28,703 nucleotides of DNA from an uncultured Candidatus Saccharibacteria bacterium (GTDB taxonomy: Bacteria > Patescibacteriota > Saccharimonadia > Saccharimonadales > Saccharimonadaceae), in contig CALBWN010000039.1 of assembly GCA_937974295.1 (NCBI GenBank), forward strand, positions 1-28,703, read 5' to 3'. A program made the position numbers and the translations under genes. The notes under the pieces were generated by a model. It saw nothing but the letters and a program-made list of their open reading frames with translations, had not been told where the DNA came from and ran no database searches. Shown in pieces: positions 23,050-28,703 of the stretch (positions are counted from its first letter, which is position 1; each line of letters opens with the position of its first letter).

Positions 23050-24114
23050 ATGAAAAGAGTAAAAAAGGTTCTACTTGGCATAGTTATAGTGATTGTATCG
23101 ATAGTAGTCATTATAAGTATTTTGTATTGGGTAAATAGTGCTGAAGGCGAGCGTTTATCTAAGGTGAAGCAGCGTACTTATGATCAACATAGCTATCTCA
23201 AGGGGTTAAACCGTGATGATATTGCGAAAAGCTCTCTGCCAGGCGTAACGATATCGCCAATTAACAACCAGCATATCAATGGCTATCACTTTAAGCCTCA
23301 GCAGATAAAACACAAGGGGTCGATCATATTATTTGGAGGCAGTGAAGGATCAGTAAGCCCAAATACGGCAGCTCTATTGTCTTTGAATGGTTACGAAGTA
23401 TTTGCAATGCACTTCTTCGGTAAAGGGAACCTCCAAAAAGAATTAATGCGTGTGCCGCTAGAGCAATTCGAGCATATCAAGGCATACGTCTCGGAGAATA
23501 CTCAGCAGTCAAAACCTCTAACAATAATTGGCACGTCGAAGGGTGCTGAGCTTGGTCTACTCCTTGCTTCGTATTATCCAAATGATATTGATAACTTAGT
23601 GCTGTACTCGCCCTCAGCGTATATATGGCAGGGCCTGTCGATGGATTATTCAAATGTACAGTCATCATGGACATATAAAGGTAAGGACTTACCCTTCTTG
23701 AAATTAAGTGATGCATCAGGTTCGGCGACGGCAGGGTTCTTCGCTGATATGATTATTGGGCGGCCAAGAGAATTTGCGACTATGTATGAGAGCATTATCC
23801 AGCGAGCCACTAATAAATCAGAGGCTACTATTCCAACGAATAATGTTAGAGCTAACTTGCTTATGTTTGCTGGCGGCAAAGATAGCGTATGGCCATCGGC
23901 GACGATGGCGCAAACCATCAAGCAGCATTATCCGCGTTCGAGCCGCCTTGAGGTGTATCCAAATGCTGGCCATGTATTCTTCGGCCCACCTGTTATCCGT
24001 GGTATGCGAGCTGGAGGAGAATATGACGCGAACGAAACAGCGAAAACACAGAGTGATGTAATTCTTCTCAAACAGCTTGACTCGTGGACTAAAGACAACG
24101 AGCAGGAGGCATAA
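23050..24114 (+). CDS. Membrane-anchored alpha/beta hydrolase (BAAT/acyl-thioester hydrolase C-terminal type)
   Basis: 354 residues. N-terminal transmembrane anchor at ~8-27 (LLGIVIVIVSIVVIISILYW). Alpha/beta hydrolase core with SIILFGGSEGSVSPNTAALL, the nucleophile elbow IGTSKGAELGLLLAS (Ser in GTSKG), a likely acid in FAGGKDSVWP, and the catalytic His in NAGHVFFGPP. GGSEGS and GxSKGAE are characteristic of the BAAT/acyl-CoA thioesterase C-terminal family; in bacteria such proteins act on unknown acyl or ester substrates. The active domain should be outside the cell. The gene is clearly richer in A and T (ATA, TTA, AAA codons) than its neighbours, which suggests horizontal acquisition, perhaps from a Firmicute (inference). 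Confidence 0.82.
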   Translation: MKRVKKVLLGIVIVIVSIVVIISILYWVNSAEGERLSKVKQRTYDQHSYLKGLNRDDIAKSSLPGVTISPINNQHINGYHFKPQQIKHKGSIILFGGSEGSVSPNTAALLSLNGYEVFAMHFFGKGNLQKELMRVPLEQFEHIKAYVSENTQQSKPLTIIGTSKGAELGLLLASYYPNDIDNLVLYSPSAYIWQGLSMDYSNVQSSWTYKGKDLPFLKLSDASGSATAGFFADMIIGRPREFATMYESIIQRATNKSEATIPTNNVRANLLMFAGGKDSVWPSATMAQTIKQHYPRSSRLEVYPNAGHVFFGPPVIRGMRAGGEYDANETAKTQSDVILLKQLDSWTKDNEQEA

Positions 24115-24127
24115 ATATCTAGTGTGA

Positions 24128-24622
24128 TTAGGTATTAGAAAAATACCGTTTCGCTTGTTGAATCATACATGCTCCAATATCTCCTTGGCTAATGATGCGG
24201 TTTACATCATTGATATCAACAAGGGTATGAGCAATGATATCACCACCAGGACCGTGAGTAAACTCGCCAATTTTCTCGAGCTTTGTATAGACACGAAACT
24301 GGTATACGCGCGTGCCGTTTGGCTCAAGACAGCACTGGTATCCGAGTGGTTGCCATTTAATAACGCGCATATTGCACTCTTCTACCATCTCGCGTGTGAT
24401 GGTTTGCTCAATTGTCTCTCCAGATTCAGTCTTGCCGCCAGGGAGATTATAGCTCTTCTTGACCGCGTTATAGACGAGGGGAACGGAACCGGCTAAATCA
24501 CCGATTGTATAGACTTGTTGCCAGGGGAGATCAGGTATAGCAGATTTTTGTCGTATAGTACACCAAGAAACAAAAATGGTTTTGCCGCCATACTGAAAGG
24601 AAGATGATATATTGTATACCAT
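24128..24622 (-). CDS. NUDIX domain protein with a variant box
   Basis: 164 residues. The Nudix helix is recognisable (LPGGKTESGETIEQTITREM then VEECNM), with RExxEE intact but the final conserved Gly replaced by Asn. It is preceded by SVPLVYNAVKKSYN and followed by a beta-rich half with GTRVYQFRVYTKLEKIG. Catalysis could persist since the metal-binding Glu residues remain. Substrate unknown. It is AT-richer than most of the window, like the convergent hydrolase gene. The start fits TATAGT seven bases upstream of the ATG. Confidence 0.78.
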   Translation of the reverse strand: MVYNISSSFQYGGKTIFVSWCTIRQKSAIPDLPWQQVYTIGDLAGSVPLVYNAVKKSYNLPGGKTESGETIEQTITREMVEECNMRVIKWQPLGYQCCLEPNGTRVYQFRVYTKLEKIGEFTHGPGGDIIAHTLVDINDVNRIISQGDIGACMIQQAKRYFSNT

Positions 24623-24629
24623 AGAAAAA

Positions 24630-24635
24630 ACTATA
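24630..24635 (-). promoter_or_regulatory. -10 box of the variant NUDIX gene
   Basis: Minus strand TATAGT ending seven bases before the ATG at 24622; leaderless start predicted. Confidence 0.45.
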
Positions 24636-24682
24636 TTACGAAACGGAAAAAGATAAAATAGCTTTTGATAGCTACTTTAGTG

Positions 24683-24688
24683 TATACT
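24683..24688 (+). promoter_or_regulatory. -10 box of peptide deformylase
   Basis: TATACT ending 12 bases before the ATG at 24701; leader of about 5 nt, no Shine-Dalgarno. Confidence 0.5.
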
Positions 24689-24700
24689 ATGCACTAGAGA

Positions 24701-25249
24701 ATGCGTCAAGAAAAAATCCTCCTACCAATCTGTCAAGCGGGCGATCCGGTGCTGCGCCAGGAAGCAAGGCGGTTGAGCCGCGAAGAGATCACCACACCAG
24801 CGGTGCAGCAGCTTATTGCGAGTATCAAGCATACCGTGGCGGAGAGAGACTATGGTGTTGGCCTCGCTGCGCCCCAAGTGGGGTACGCCGTGGCGCTAAG
24901 TGTGATCGCTATCAAGCCAACGCCAAACCGCCCAGACCGCGAGCCATTTGAGCAGGTTATTATCAATCCATCATACACCGGTATTGGCCAGACAACGGGC
25001 ATGTGGGAGGGCTGCGCCAGCGGCGACGAAGGGCGGCTCTTTGCGCAGGCGCAGCGCTACCAACAGATCAACGCTCAGTGGGATGATGAGTGGGGTGAGC
25101 ATCATGCTGCAGTGCTGGATGGCTTTGTTGCTCATGTCTTTCAACACGAGGCTGACCACTGTCAGGGTATACTTTTCTTCGACCGGGTGGCAGATACGAC
25201 GACCTACATGACGGCGGCAGAGTATCGCAAGCGTGTCGTGCGGCGGTAA
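24701..25249 (+). CDS. def: Peptide deformylase
   Basis: 182 residues. All three motifs are present in order: GVGLAAPQVG (motif 1), MWEGCASGDE (motif 2, usual EGCLS; the Cys is the metal ligand), and FQHEADHCQGILFFDR (motif 3, HExxH with both His ligands and the catalytic Glu). The Leu-to-Ala change in motif 2 and Cys after the second His (HEADHCQG, usually HExDHLxG) are mild variants. Removes the N-formyl group from nascent proteins. Predicted near-leaderless mRNA. Converges with argH 40 bases downstream. Confidence 0.92.
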   Translation: MRQEKILLPICQAGDPVLRQEARRLSREEITTPAVQQLIASIKHTVAERDYGVGLAAPQVGYAVALSVIAIKPTPNRPDREPFEQVIINPSYTGIGQTTGMWEGCASGDEGRLFAQAQRYQQINAQWDDEWGEHHAAVLDGFVAHVFQHEADHCQGILFFDRVADTTTYMTAAEYRKRVVRR

Positions 25250-25289
25250 GTTGCATTTGAGCCCCGCTTGCTTCTCTCAAGATCAGTGA

Positions 25290-26492
25290 TTATTGATTAT
25301 TTGCCAAGAACGATTGCTTAACTTGCTGGTAGGCGTCACGGAATGGCACACCTTTTTCGACTAATTCATTGATTTTGGCAACAGTATAGAGTTCATCGGT
25401 CATCGCCTCAGCCAATCGGTCAGTATTGGCTTCCAGCTCGCTGACACAGAGTGCCAAGACCTCCAGGGTGTCGAGTGCCGACGTAAAGGCATCCATGGTG
25501 ATTTTTTTGGTCAGCTGTAAGTCGCGGTGATAGCCACTGCCGGCACCTGTCGAAATAGTTTGGAGTTGCAAAGCATAGTTCGGATAGGCGTGGGCGGTGG
25601 CGCGCATGATCTCAAAGACGTCGTAGTTGCGCTTGTGTGGCATGATAGACGAGCCGGTGGTCATGGTGACAGGCAGTTTGAAATAATTAAACTCCTGAGA
25701 GGTAAACAGCAACATGTCTTCAGCAAATTTGCCAGCAAAGACCATGATTGGGTTGAGCGCCTGTACTGCGATTAGCTCAAAAACGCCGCGCGATAGGCCG
25801 CAATACATTGGATTTTCCTGCACTTTGGCGAAGCCTAGTTCGCTCGTTGTCATCTGGCGGTCAAGTGGTAGGGTAACACCAAAGCCAGCGGCGCTACCCA
25901 GCGGATTTTGGTCGATGGCGGCGATGCTGTGTGCGACCAATTGCTGGAGGTCATGAAACGCATCGTGGTATGAGCCAAGCCACATACTGACGGTGGTCGG
26001 CATGGCTTTTTGGGTGTGGGTGTAGCCAGGCATTTCGGTCTGGCCAATGGCGGCAACTTTGCCAGCATAGGCCTGGGCAACTGCTTCCAGCTTTTTGGCA
26101 ACTGCTTCAAGTTCCGTTTTGATGAACAGTCGCATCATCACCAAAGCTTGGTCATTGCGGCTTCGGCCAGTGTGAACCTTTTTGCCGATAGGCCCGAGTT
26201 TTTCTGTCAAATACAGCTCAATGGCAGTGTGGCCATCTTCGTGCTCGCTAGTGAGCGTGAAGGCACCGGTTTTCCACTCGTCAAGCAGCTCATCCAAGGT
26301 GGCTGCTAATTGTTGATATTCGTCGCTGGTCAGTACGCCAATTTTTTCTAGCATGTGGGCGTGCGCCTTGGTCGCAGTGATATCGTGACCGAGTAAGTGC
26401 TGGTCCAATACCTGATCATCACCAACGGTGTACGACTCGACCAATGGATGGAGTGAGCCAGTTGCGGTTGATTGCCATAGTTTACTTGCCAT
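25290..26492 (-). CDS. argH: Argininosuccinate lyase
   Basis: 400 residues, somewhat shorter than the usual ~460, mostly at the C-terminus. Fumarase/aspartase superfamily: VHTGRSRNDQ (first conserved region), PGYTHTQKAMPTTVSMWL (second), and the signature GSSIMPHKRNYDVFEIMRA with the mobile catalytic Ser loop. Splits argininosuccinate to arginine and fumarate, reversibly. It overlaps the end of argG by 11 bases, with AAGGAG inside argG as its ribosome site, so the pair is translationally coupled and shares the argG attenuator. PHKRNYD differs from the common PQKKNPD, as in a distinct ArgH subgroup. Confidence 0.95.
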   Translation of the reverse strand: MASKLWQSTATGSLHPLVESYTVGDDQVLDQHLLGHDITATKAHAHMLEKIGVLTSDEYQQLAATLDELLDEWKTGAFTLTSEHEDGHTAIELYLTEKLGPIGKKVHTGRSRNDQALVMMRLFIKTELEAVAKKLEAVAQAYAGKVAAIGQTEMPGYTHTQKAMPTTVSMWLGSYHDAFHDLQQLVAHSIAAIDQNPLGSAAGFGVTLPLDRQMTTSELGFAKVQENPMYCGLSRGVFELIAVQALNPIMVFAGKFAEDMLLFTSQEFNYFKLPVTMTTGSSIMPHKRNYDVFEIMRATAHAYPNYALQLQTISTGAGSGYHRDLQLTKKITMDAFTSALDTLEVLALCVSELEANTDRLAEAMTDELYTVAKINELVEKGVPFRDAYQQVKQSFLANNQ

Positions 26493-27744
26493 ATGAGTAT
26501 GCTCCTTCAGCTGTTCGCTGACTTAATGAATATAATTCAATGAATCCGGCGGACGAATTCTGGTTGAATGCAGTGTTGGAATCAAACGTTGCAAGATTGA
26601 TATCAAACAACGAATGTGGTGAGTCCACGCTGACGACGGTGATGGTGCCTTTATACAGGCGGACTGTTACCGTGCCAGTGACTTTTTGGTTCTGGTCGTC
26701 GATGTAGGCATTGATGTGATGGACGGCTGGCTCGTACCACTGTGCTGCATAGGTCAGATACGCCCATTTTTTGTCCATTTCGGCTTTGAGCTCATTTTCA
26801 ACACGGGTCGAGACCAATTGCTCAAGCTTTTGATGAGCGGCAATTAAAATGGCAGCACCAGGGTTTTCATAGACGCCGCGTACCTTTAGTCCGACTAGTC
26901 GATCTTCAATGAGGGTTGATACGCCGACGCCGTGTTTGCGGCCGATCTGGTTGCAGTGCTGGATGAGTGCTTGGAGTGAAAAGTGACGGTTGTCGACGGC
27001 AACAGGCACACCTTTGATGAATTCAATGGTAATGTCCTCGGCTTCGTCCGGCGTGTATTTGATGGTCGAGCACCAATTGAGGATGGCGTGGTAGTTTGGC
27101 TTGAGCGATGGTGATTCGATTTCGCCGCCTTCGCTGGTGATGCCCCACATGTTTTCATCGGTTGAGTAGGGCGATTCCTGGGTGTGTGGCACGGGGATAT
27201 GGTGCTTCTTGGCATAGGCCAGCTCTTCCTCTCGGCCCATACTCCACTCACGCACTGGCGCCAGGATCTTGAGCTTAGGGTTGAGCGTGGTGATGTAGGT
27301 TTCGAAGCGAACTTGGTCGTTGCCTTTGCCAGTGGCACCATGTGCGATGACTGTGCAGTTGTACTTTTCGGCATATTCGACGGCTAATTGCGAGATGATG
27401 ATGCGCCCCAGTGGCGTGCAGAGGGCATAGCCACCTTGGTAATCAGCATTGGCTTTGATGGCCAGTGATAGTAGCTCGTCAGCGAAGCGATCGCGAGCAT
27501 CAACCGTGATGGTTTCTATAGCGCCGAGCATCTTGGCCTTTTCGGCGATGGCGTCGAGATCGTCAACCGTCTGGCCAATATTAACCGTGAGGGTAATGAC
27601 GTTGCAGTTGTATTTTTCTTGTAACCACGTGAGCATGACGGAGGTGTCGAGGCCTCCCGAATAGAGTAAGAGGCACGTGTCAAACTCGCCATTTGTCGCC
27701 TCGTGGCTGGCAACTTTAGTGTAGTGAGGTGTGTCGTGATTCAT
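26482..27744 (-). CDS. argG: Argininosuccinate synthase
   Basis: 420 residues, normal length. N-type ATP pyrophosphatase: LLYSGGLDTSVMLTWLQEKY (SGGxDTS P-loop), NVITLTVNIGQ, HGATGKGNDQVRFE (citrulline/aspartate site), and YSTDENMWGITSEGGEIESP. Makes argininosuccinate from citrulline, aspartate and ATP in the cytoplasm. AAAGGAAGGAT immediately precedes the ATG. Upstream in the same transcript are an Arg-rich leader ORF and a terminator, so transcription is probably controlled by arginyl-tRNA supply. No other arginine-biosynthesis gene lies in the window; citrulline would have to come from an ornithine carbamoyltransferase elsewhere or from the host. Confidence 0.96.
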   Translation of the reverse strand: MNHDTPHYTKVASHEATNGEFDTCLLLYSGGLDTSVMLTWLQEKYNCNVITLTVNIGQTVDDLDAIAEKAKMLGAIETITVDARDRFADELLSLAIKANADYQGGYALCTPLGRIIISQLAVEYAEKYNCTVIAHGATGKGNDQVRFETYITTLNPKLKILAPVREWSMGREEELAYAKKHHIPVPHTQESPYSTDENMWGITSEGGEIESPSLKPNYHAILNWCSTIKYTPDEAEDITIEFIKGVPVAVDNRHFSLQALIQHCNQIGRKHGVGVSTLIEDRLVGLKVRGVYENPGAAILIAAHQKLEQLVSTRVENELKAEMDKKWAYLTYAAQWYEPAVHHINAYIDDQNQKVTGTVTVRLYKGTITVVSVDSPHSLFDINLATFDSNTAFNQNSSAGFIELYSLSQRTAEGAYSYGK

Positions 27745-27766
27745 ATCCTTCCTTTCTATACTAATT

Positions 27767-27795
27767 AAAAAGAGCCGCTCGGATGAGGGCTCTTT
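27767..27795 (-). terminator. Intrinsic terminator in the argG leader (attenuator)
   Basis: On the minus strand AAAGAGCC-CTC-ATCC-GAG-C-GGCTCTTT followed by two more T (five in total): an 8-bp stem continued by 3 bp after a one-base bulge, with a tetraloop. It lies between the leader ORF and argG, about 23 bases before the argG ATG, so it must be bypassed for argG to be made. Confidence 0.88.
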
Positions 27796-27829
27796 CGTTG
27801 GTTTTATACTATACGACTAATTAGCCCTC
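27785..27829 (-). promoter_or_regulatory. Antiterminator pairing of the argG attenuator
   Basis: Minus strand GAGGGCT (27829-27823, over the Glu-Gly-stop codons of the leader ORF) is the exact complement of AGCCCTC (27791-27785) in the 5' arm of the terminator. The alternative upstream hairpin CTCTG-ATT-CAGAG (27839-27827) would take up the first arm. This gives the 1:2, 2:3, 3:4 mutually exclusive pairs of a classical attenuator. Confidence 0.72.
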
Positions 27830-27877
27830 TGAATCAGAGCGGCGACGACGAACAACGATGTTGTGTTGATATGTCAT
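27821..27877 (-). CDS. Arginine leader peptide of the argG-argH operon
   Basis: Eighteen codons: MTYQHNIVVRRRRSDSEG, with four consecutive Arg codons (CGT CGT CGC CGC) at 27850-27839. The ORF precedes a Rho-independent terminator and argG. A leader peptide of this kind is a sensor: a ribosome that stalls at the Arg codons for lack of charged tRNA leaves the last codons free to pair with the terminator arm and lets transcription continue; a ribosome that reaches the stop covers them and the terminator forms. An extended -10 box ends six bases before the ATG, so the leader message is probably leaderless. The codon content, spacing and pairing are seen; the regulatory behaviour is inference from trp/his/leu-type attenuators. 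Confidence 0.8.
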   Translation of the reverse strand: MTYQHNIVVRRRRSDSEG

Positions 27878-27883
27878 ACTAAC

Positions 27884-27913
27884 ACCATAGCACACCGCGC
27901 ATATTTTTCACAA
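27884..27913 (-). promoter_or_regulatory. Promoter of the argG leader transcript
   Basis: Minus strand TTGTGA (27913-27908), 18 bases, TGc-extended TATGGT (27889-27884). Six bases then separate it from the leader-peptide ATG. Confidence 0.65.
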
Positions 27914-27960
27914 TACTTTTAGATAAATCGTAAAAAGCTCTTCTTCTAGTGCCAGTTTCT

Positions 27961-28020
27961 CATTGCTCATACTCCATCGGACGAAGTGCGGGCGAGGAGT
28001 GCGAGAGAGCGGTGAGGCTT
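27961..28020 (+). repeat. Dispersed intergenic repeat, copy 2
   Basis: Contains CTCATACTCCATCGGACGAA-GTG and later GTGAGGCTT, matching the copy after uvrA (18669-18720). The copy can fold well: CTCATTGCTC (27959-27968 region) with GAGCGGTGAG, and inside it ACTCC with GGAGT. It lies between the divergent argG leader and the response regulator. Confidence 0.5.
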
Positions 28021-28123
28021 TGAGATTCAAACACTTTTCATATAAAATTATGATGCGCGACAATAGTCGTATACATTGGTATGATGGAGATAAAATTGTG
28101 CAGCAATATAACAAAAAAGCGCC

Positions 28124-28129
28124 TAGCAT
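28124..28129 (+). promoter_or_regulatory. Possible -10 box of the response regulator
   Basis: TAGCAT ending six bases before the ATG at 28136; no Shine-Dalgarno. Matches four of six consensus bases only. Confidence 0.35.
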
Positions 28130-28135
28130 AGACGT

Positions 28136-28703
28136 ATGAGTGGACGAGCAGTGAATATTCTCCTCGTTGAAGACGAACCAACCCTCCGAGCTGGTACTGA
28201 GCAGTTCCTCGTGCAGCGCGGCTTTACGGTGATAGCAGCAGCCAGCGGTGAGGAGGCGCTGGAAAAATTTGCTGAGGCGGATGTGATTGTCCTTGACATT
28301 ATGCTGCCAGGGATGAGCGGCATCGAGGTGCTGCACCGAATTCGCCAAGCGAGCGACGTGCCGGTGCTGATGCTGACGGCGCTGCACGATGAGCCGACGC
28401 AGGTCGCCAGCTTTGACGAGCTGGCGGATGACTATATGAGTAAGCCATTTTCGCTCGTGATTTTGGAAAAGCGGATCAAGGCGCTGCTGCGCCGCCAGCA
28501 ACCCACTATAACCTTATGGCAGCGTAGCCTGGCCTCGGTGGATTTTGCCGCCTATCAGGGGTTTTATGACGGTGCTGATGCGCACCTCAAGCCTAAGGAA
28601 GTGCAGCTGCTCAAGCTACTGGTCGATAACCCACACATGGTCTGGAGCCGGCAGGCTATCATCGATAAGTTGTGGCGTGATGACGAGGTGCCGTTCGACC
28701 GAG
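28136..28703 (+). CDS. OmpR/PhoB-type response regulator (3' partial)
   Basis: About 189 codons are visible; the gene runs off the end. Receiver domain: ILLVEDEP (acidic pocket), VIVLDIMLPGMSG (phospho-acceptor Asp), LMLTAL (Thr) and DDYMSKPF (Lys). The start of a winged-helix DNA-binding domain follows: LKPKEVQLLKLLVDNPHMV and WSRQAIIDKLW. It should regulate transcription after phosphorylation by a sensor kinase, whose gene may follow outside the window. The ATG at 28136 is the best start because a -10-like box lies six bases upstream. Divergent from the argG leader. Target and signal are unknown. Confidence 0.88.
   Translation, partial: MSGRAVNILLVEDEPTLRAGTEQFLVQRGFTVIAAASGEEALEKFAEADVIVLDIMLPGMSGIEVLHRIRQASDVPVLMLTALHDEPTQVASFDELADDYMSKPFSLVILEKRIKALLRRQQPTITLWQRSLASVDFAAYQGFYDGADAHLKPKEVQLLKLLVDNPHMVWSRQAIIDKLWRDDEVPFDR

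Noticed and set aside
27821..27877. Dismissing the Arg-rich mini-ORF as chance
   Set aside because: Four Arg codons in a row, a following terminator, an exact complementary arm and location before arginine genes together are very unlikely by chance, so it was kept as a main finding.
27908..28501. A 197-codon minus-strand ORF opposite the response regulator
   Set aside because: The plus strand has an unmistakable receiver domain; the minus ORF has no promoter or ribosome site and its C-terminal part is just the intergenic repeat translated.
1..28703. CRISPR arrays, tRNA or rRNA genes
   Set aside because: I looked for regularly spaced repeats, cloverleaf-type sequences with a TTC-arm signature, and rRNA stretches and found none I could support.

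Overview
The window looks like a chromosomal segment of a Candidate Phyla Radiation bacterium, most likely Candidatus Saccharibacteria (TM7). This is an inference from gene content and style, not from a marker gene such as 16S rRNA, which is absent. The signs are: genes read with the normal bacterial code; an FtsA-like gene next to a bitopic protein with baseplate-J-like repeats, then ruvX, mltG and a LysM-CHAP hydrolase; many promoters whose -10 box lies only 6-9 nt before the ATG; and compact housekeeping genes without long biosynthetic operons.

Layout. (1) 1-6.5 kb: cell-envelope block on + (FtsA-like partial, bitopic protein, ruvX, mltG overlapping or abutting in one operon; then a separate LysM-CHAP gene with a structured 5' UTR of about 190 nt). 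(2) 6.5-10.5 kb: obgE, an unknown acidic protein on -, and exonuclease I. (3) 10.5-13.5 kb, mostly -: a fragment resembling a Fur C-terminus, a GlsB/YeaQ-type membrane protein, and clpB lacking its N-domain behind a perfect CIRCE operator. (4) 13.7-18.6 kb on +: NUDIX hydrolase, YqfW-like nucleotidase, YhhN-like membrane protein, uvrA. (5) 18.8-22.8 kb: a frameshifted DUF6624-like gene, dedA (-), ribosomal protein L25/CTC, an SDR dehydrogenase (-), and a fur-trxA operon with a perfect inverted repeat over its promoter. (6) 22.9-24.7 kb: a visibly AT-richer islet with a membrane-anchored alpha/beta hydrolase and a second NUDIX protein; then peptide deformylase. (7) 25.3-27.9 kb on -: argG-argH. 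(8) 28.1 kb to the end: an OmpR-type response regulator cut by the window edge.

The most interesting signal is upstream of argG. An 18-residue ORF with four consecutive arginine codons precedes a Rho-independent terminator, and its last codons can pair with the terminator's 5' arm. This is the full layout of a leader-peptide transcription attenuator, here apparently tuned to arginine and apparently started from a leaderless mRNA. It would let a host-dependent cell make argG-argH (citrulline + aspartate to arginine + fumarate) only when charged Arg-tRNA is scarce.

A second general pattern is that genes at transcription-unit heads mostly show an extended -10 box directly before the ATG and no Shine-Dalgarno, while operon-internal genes have clear Shine-Dalgarno sites. 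Several start codons were chosen on this basis.
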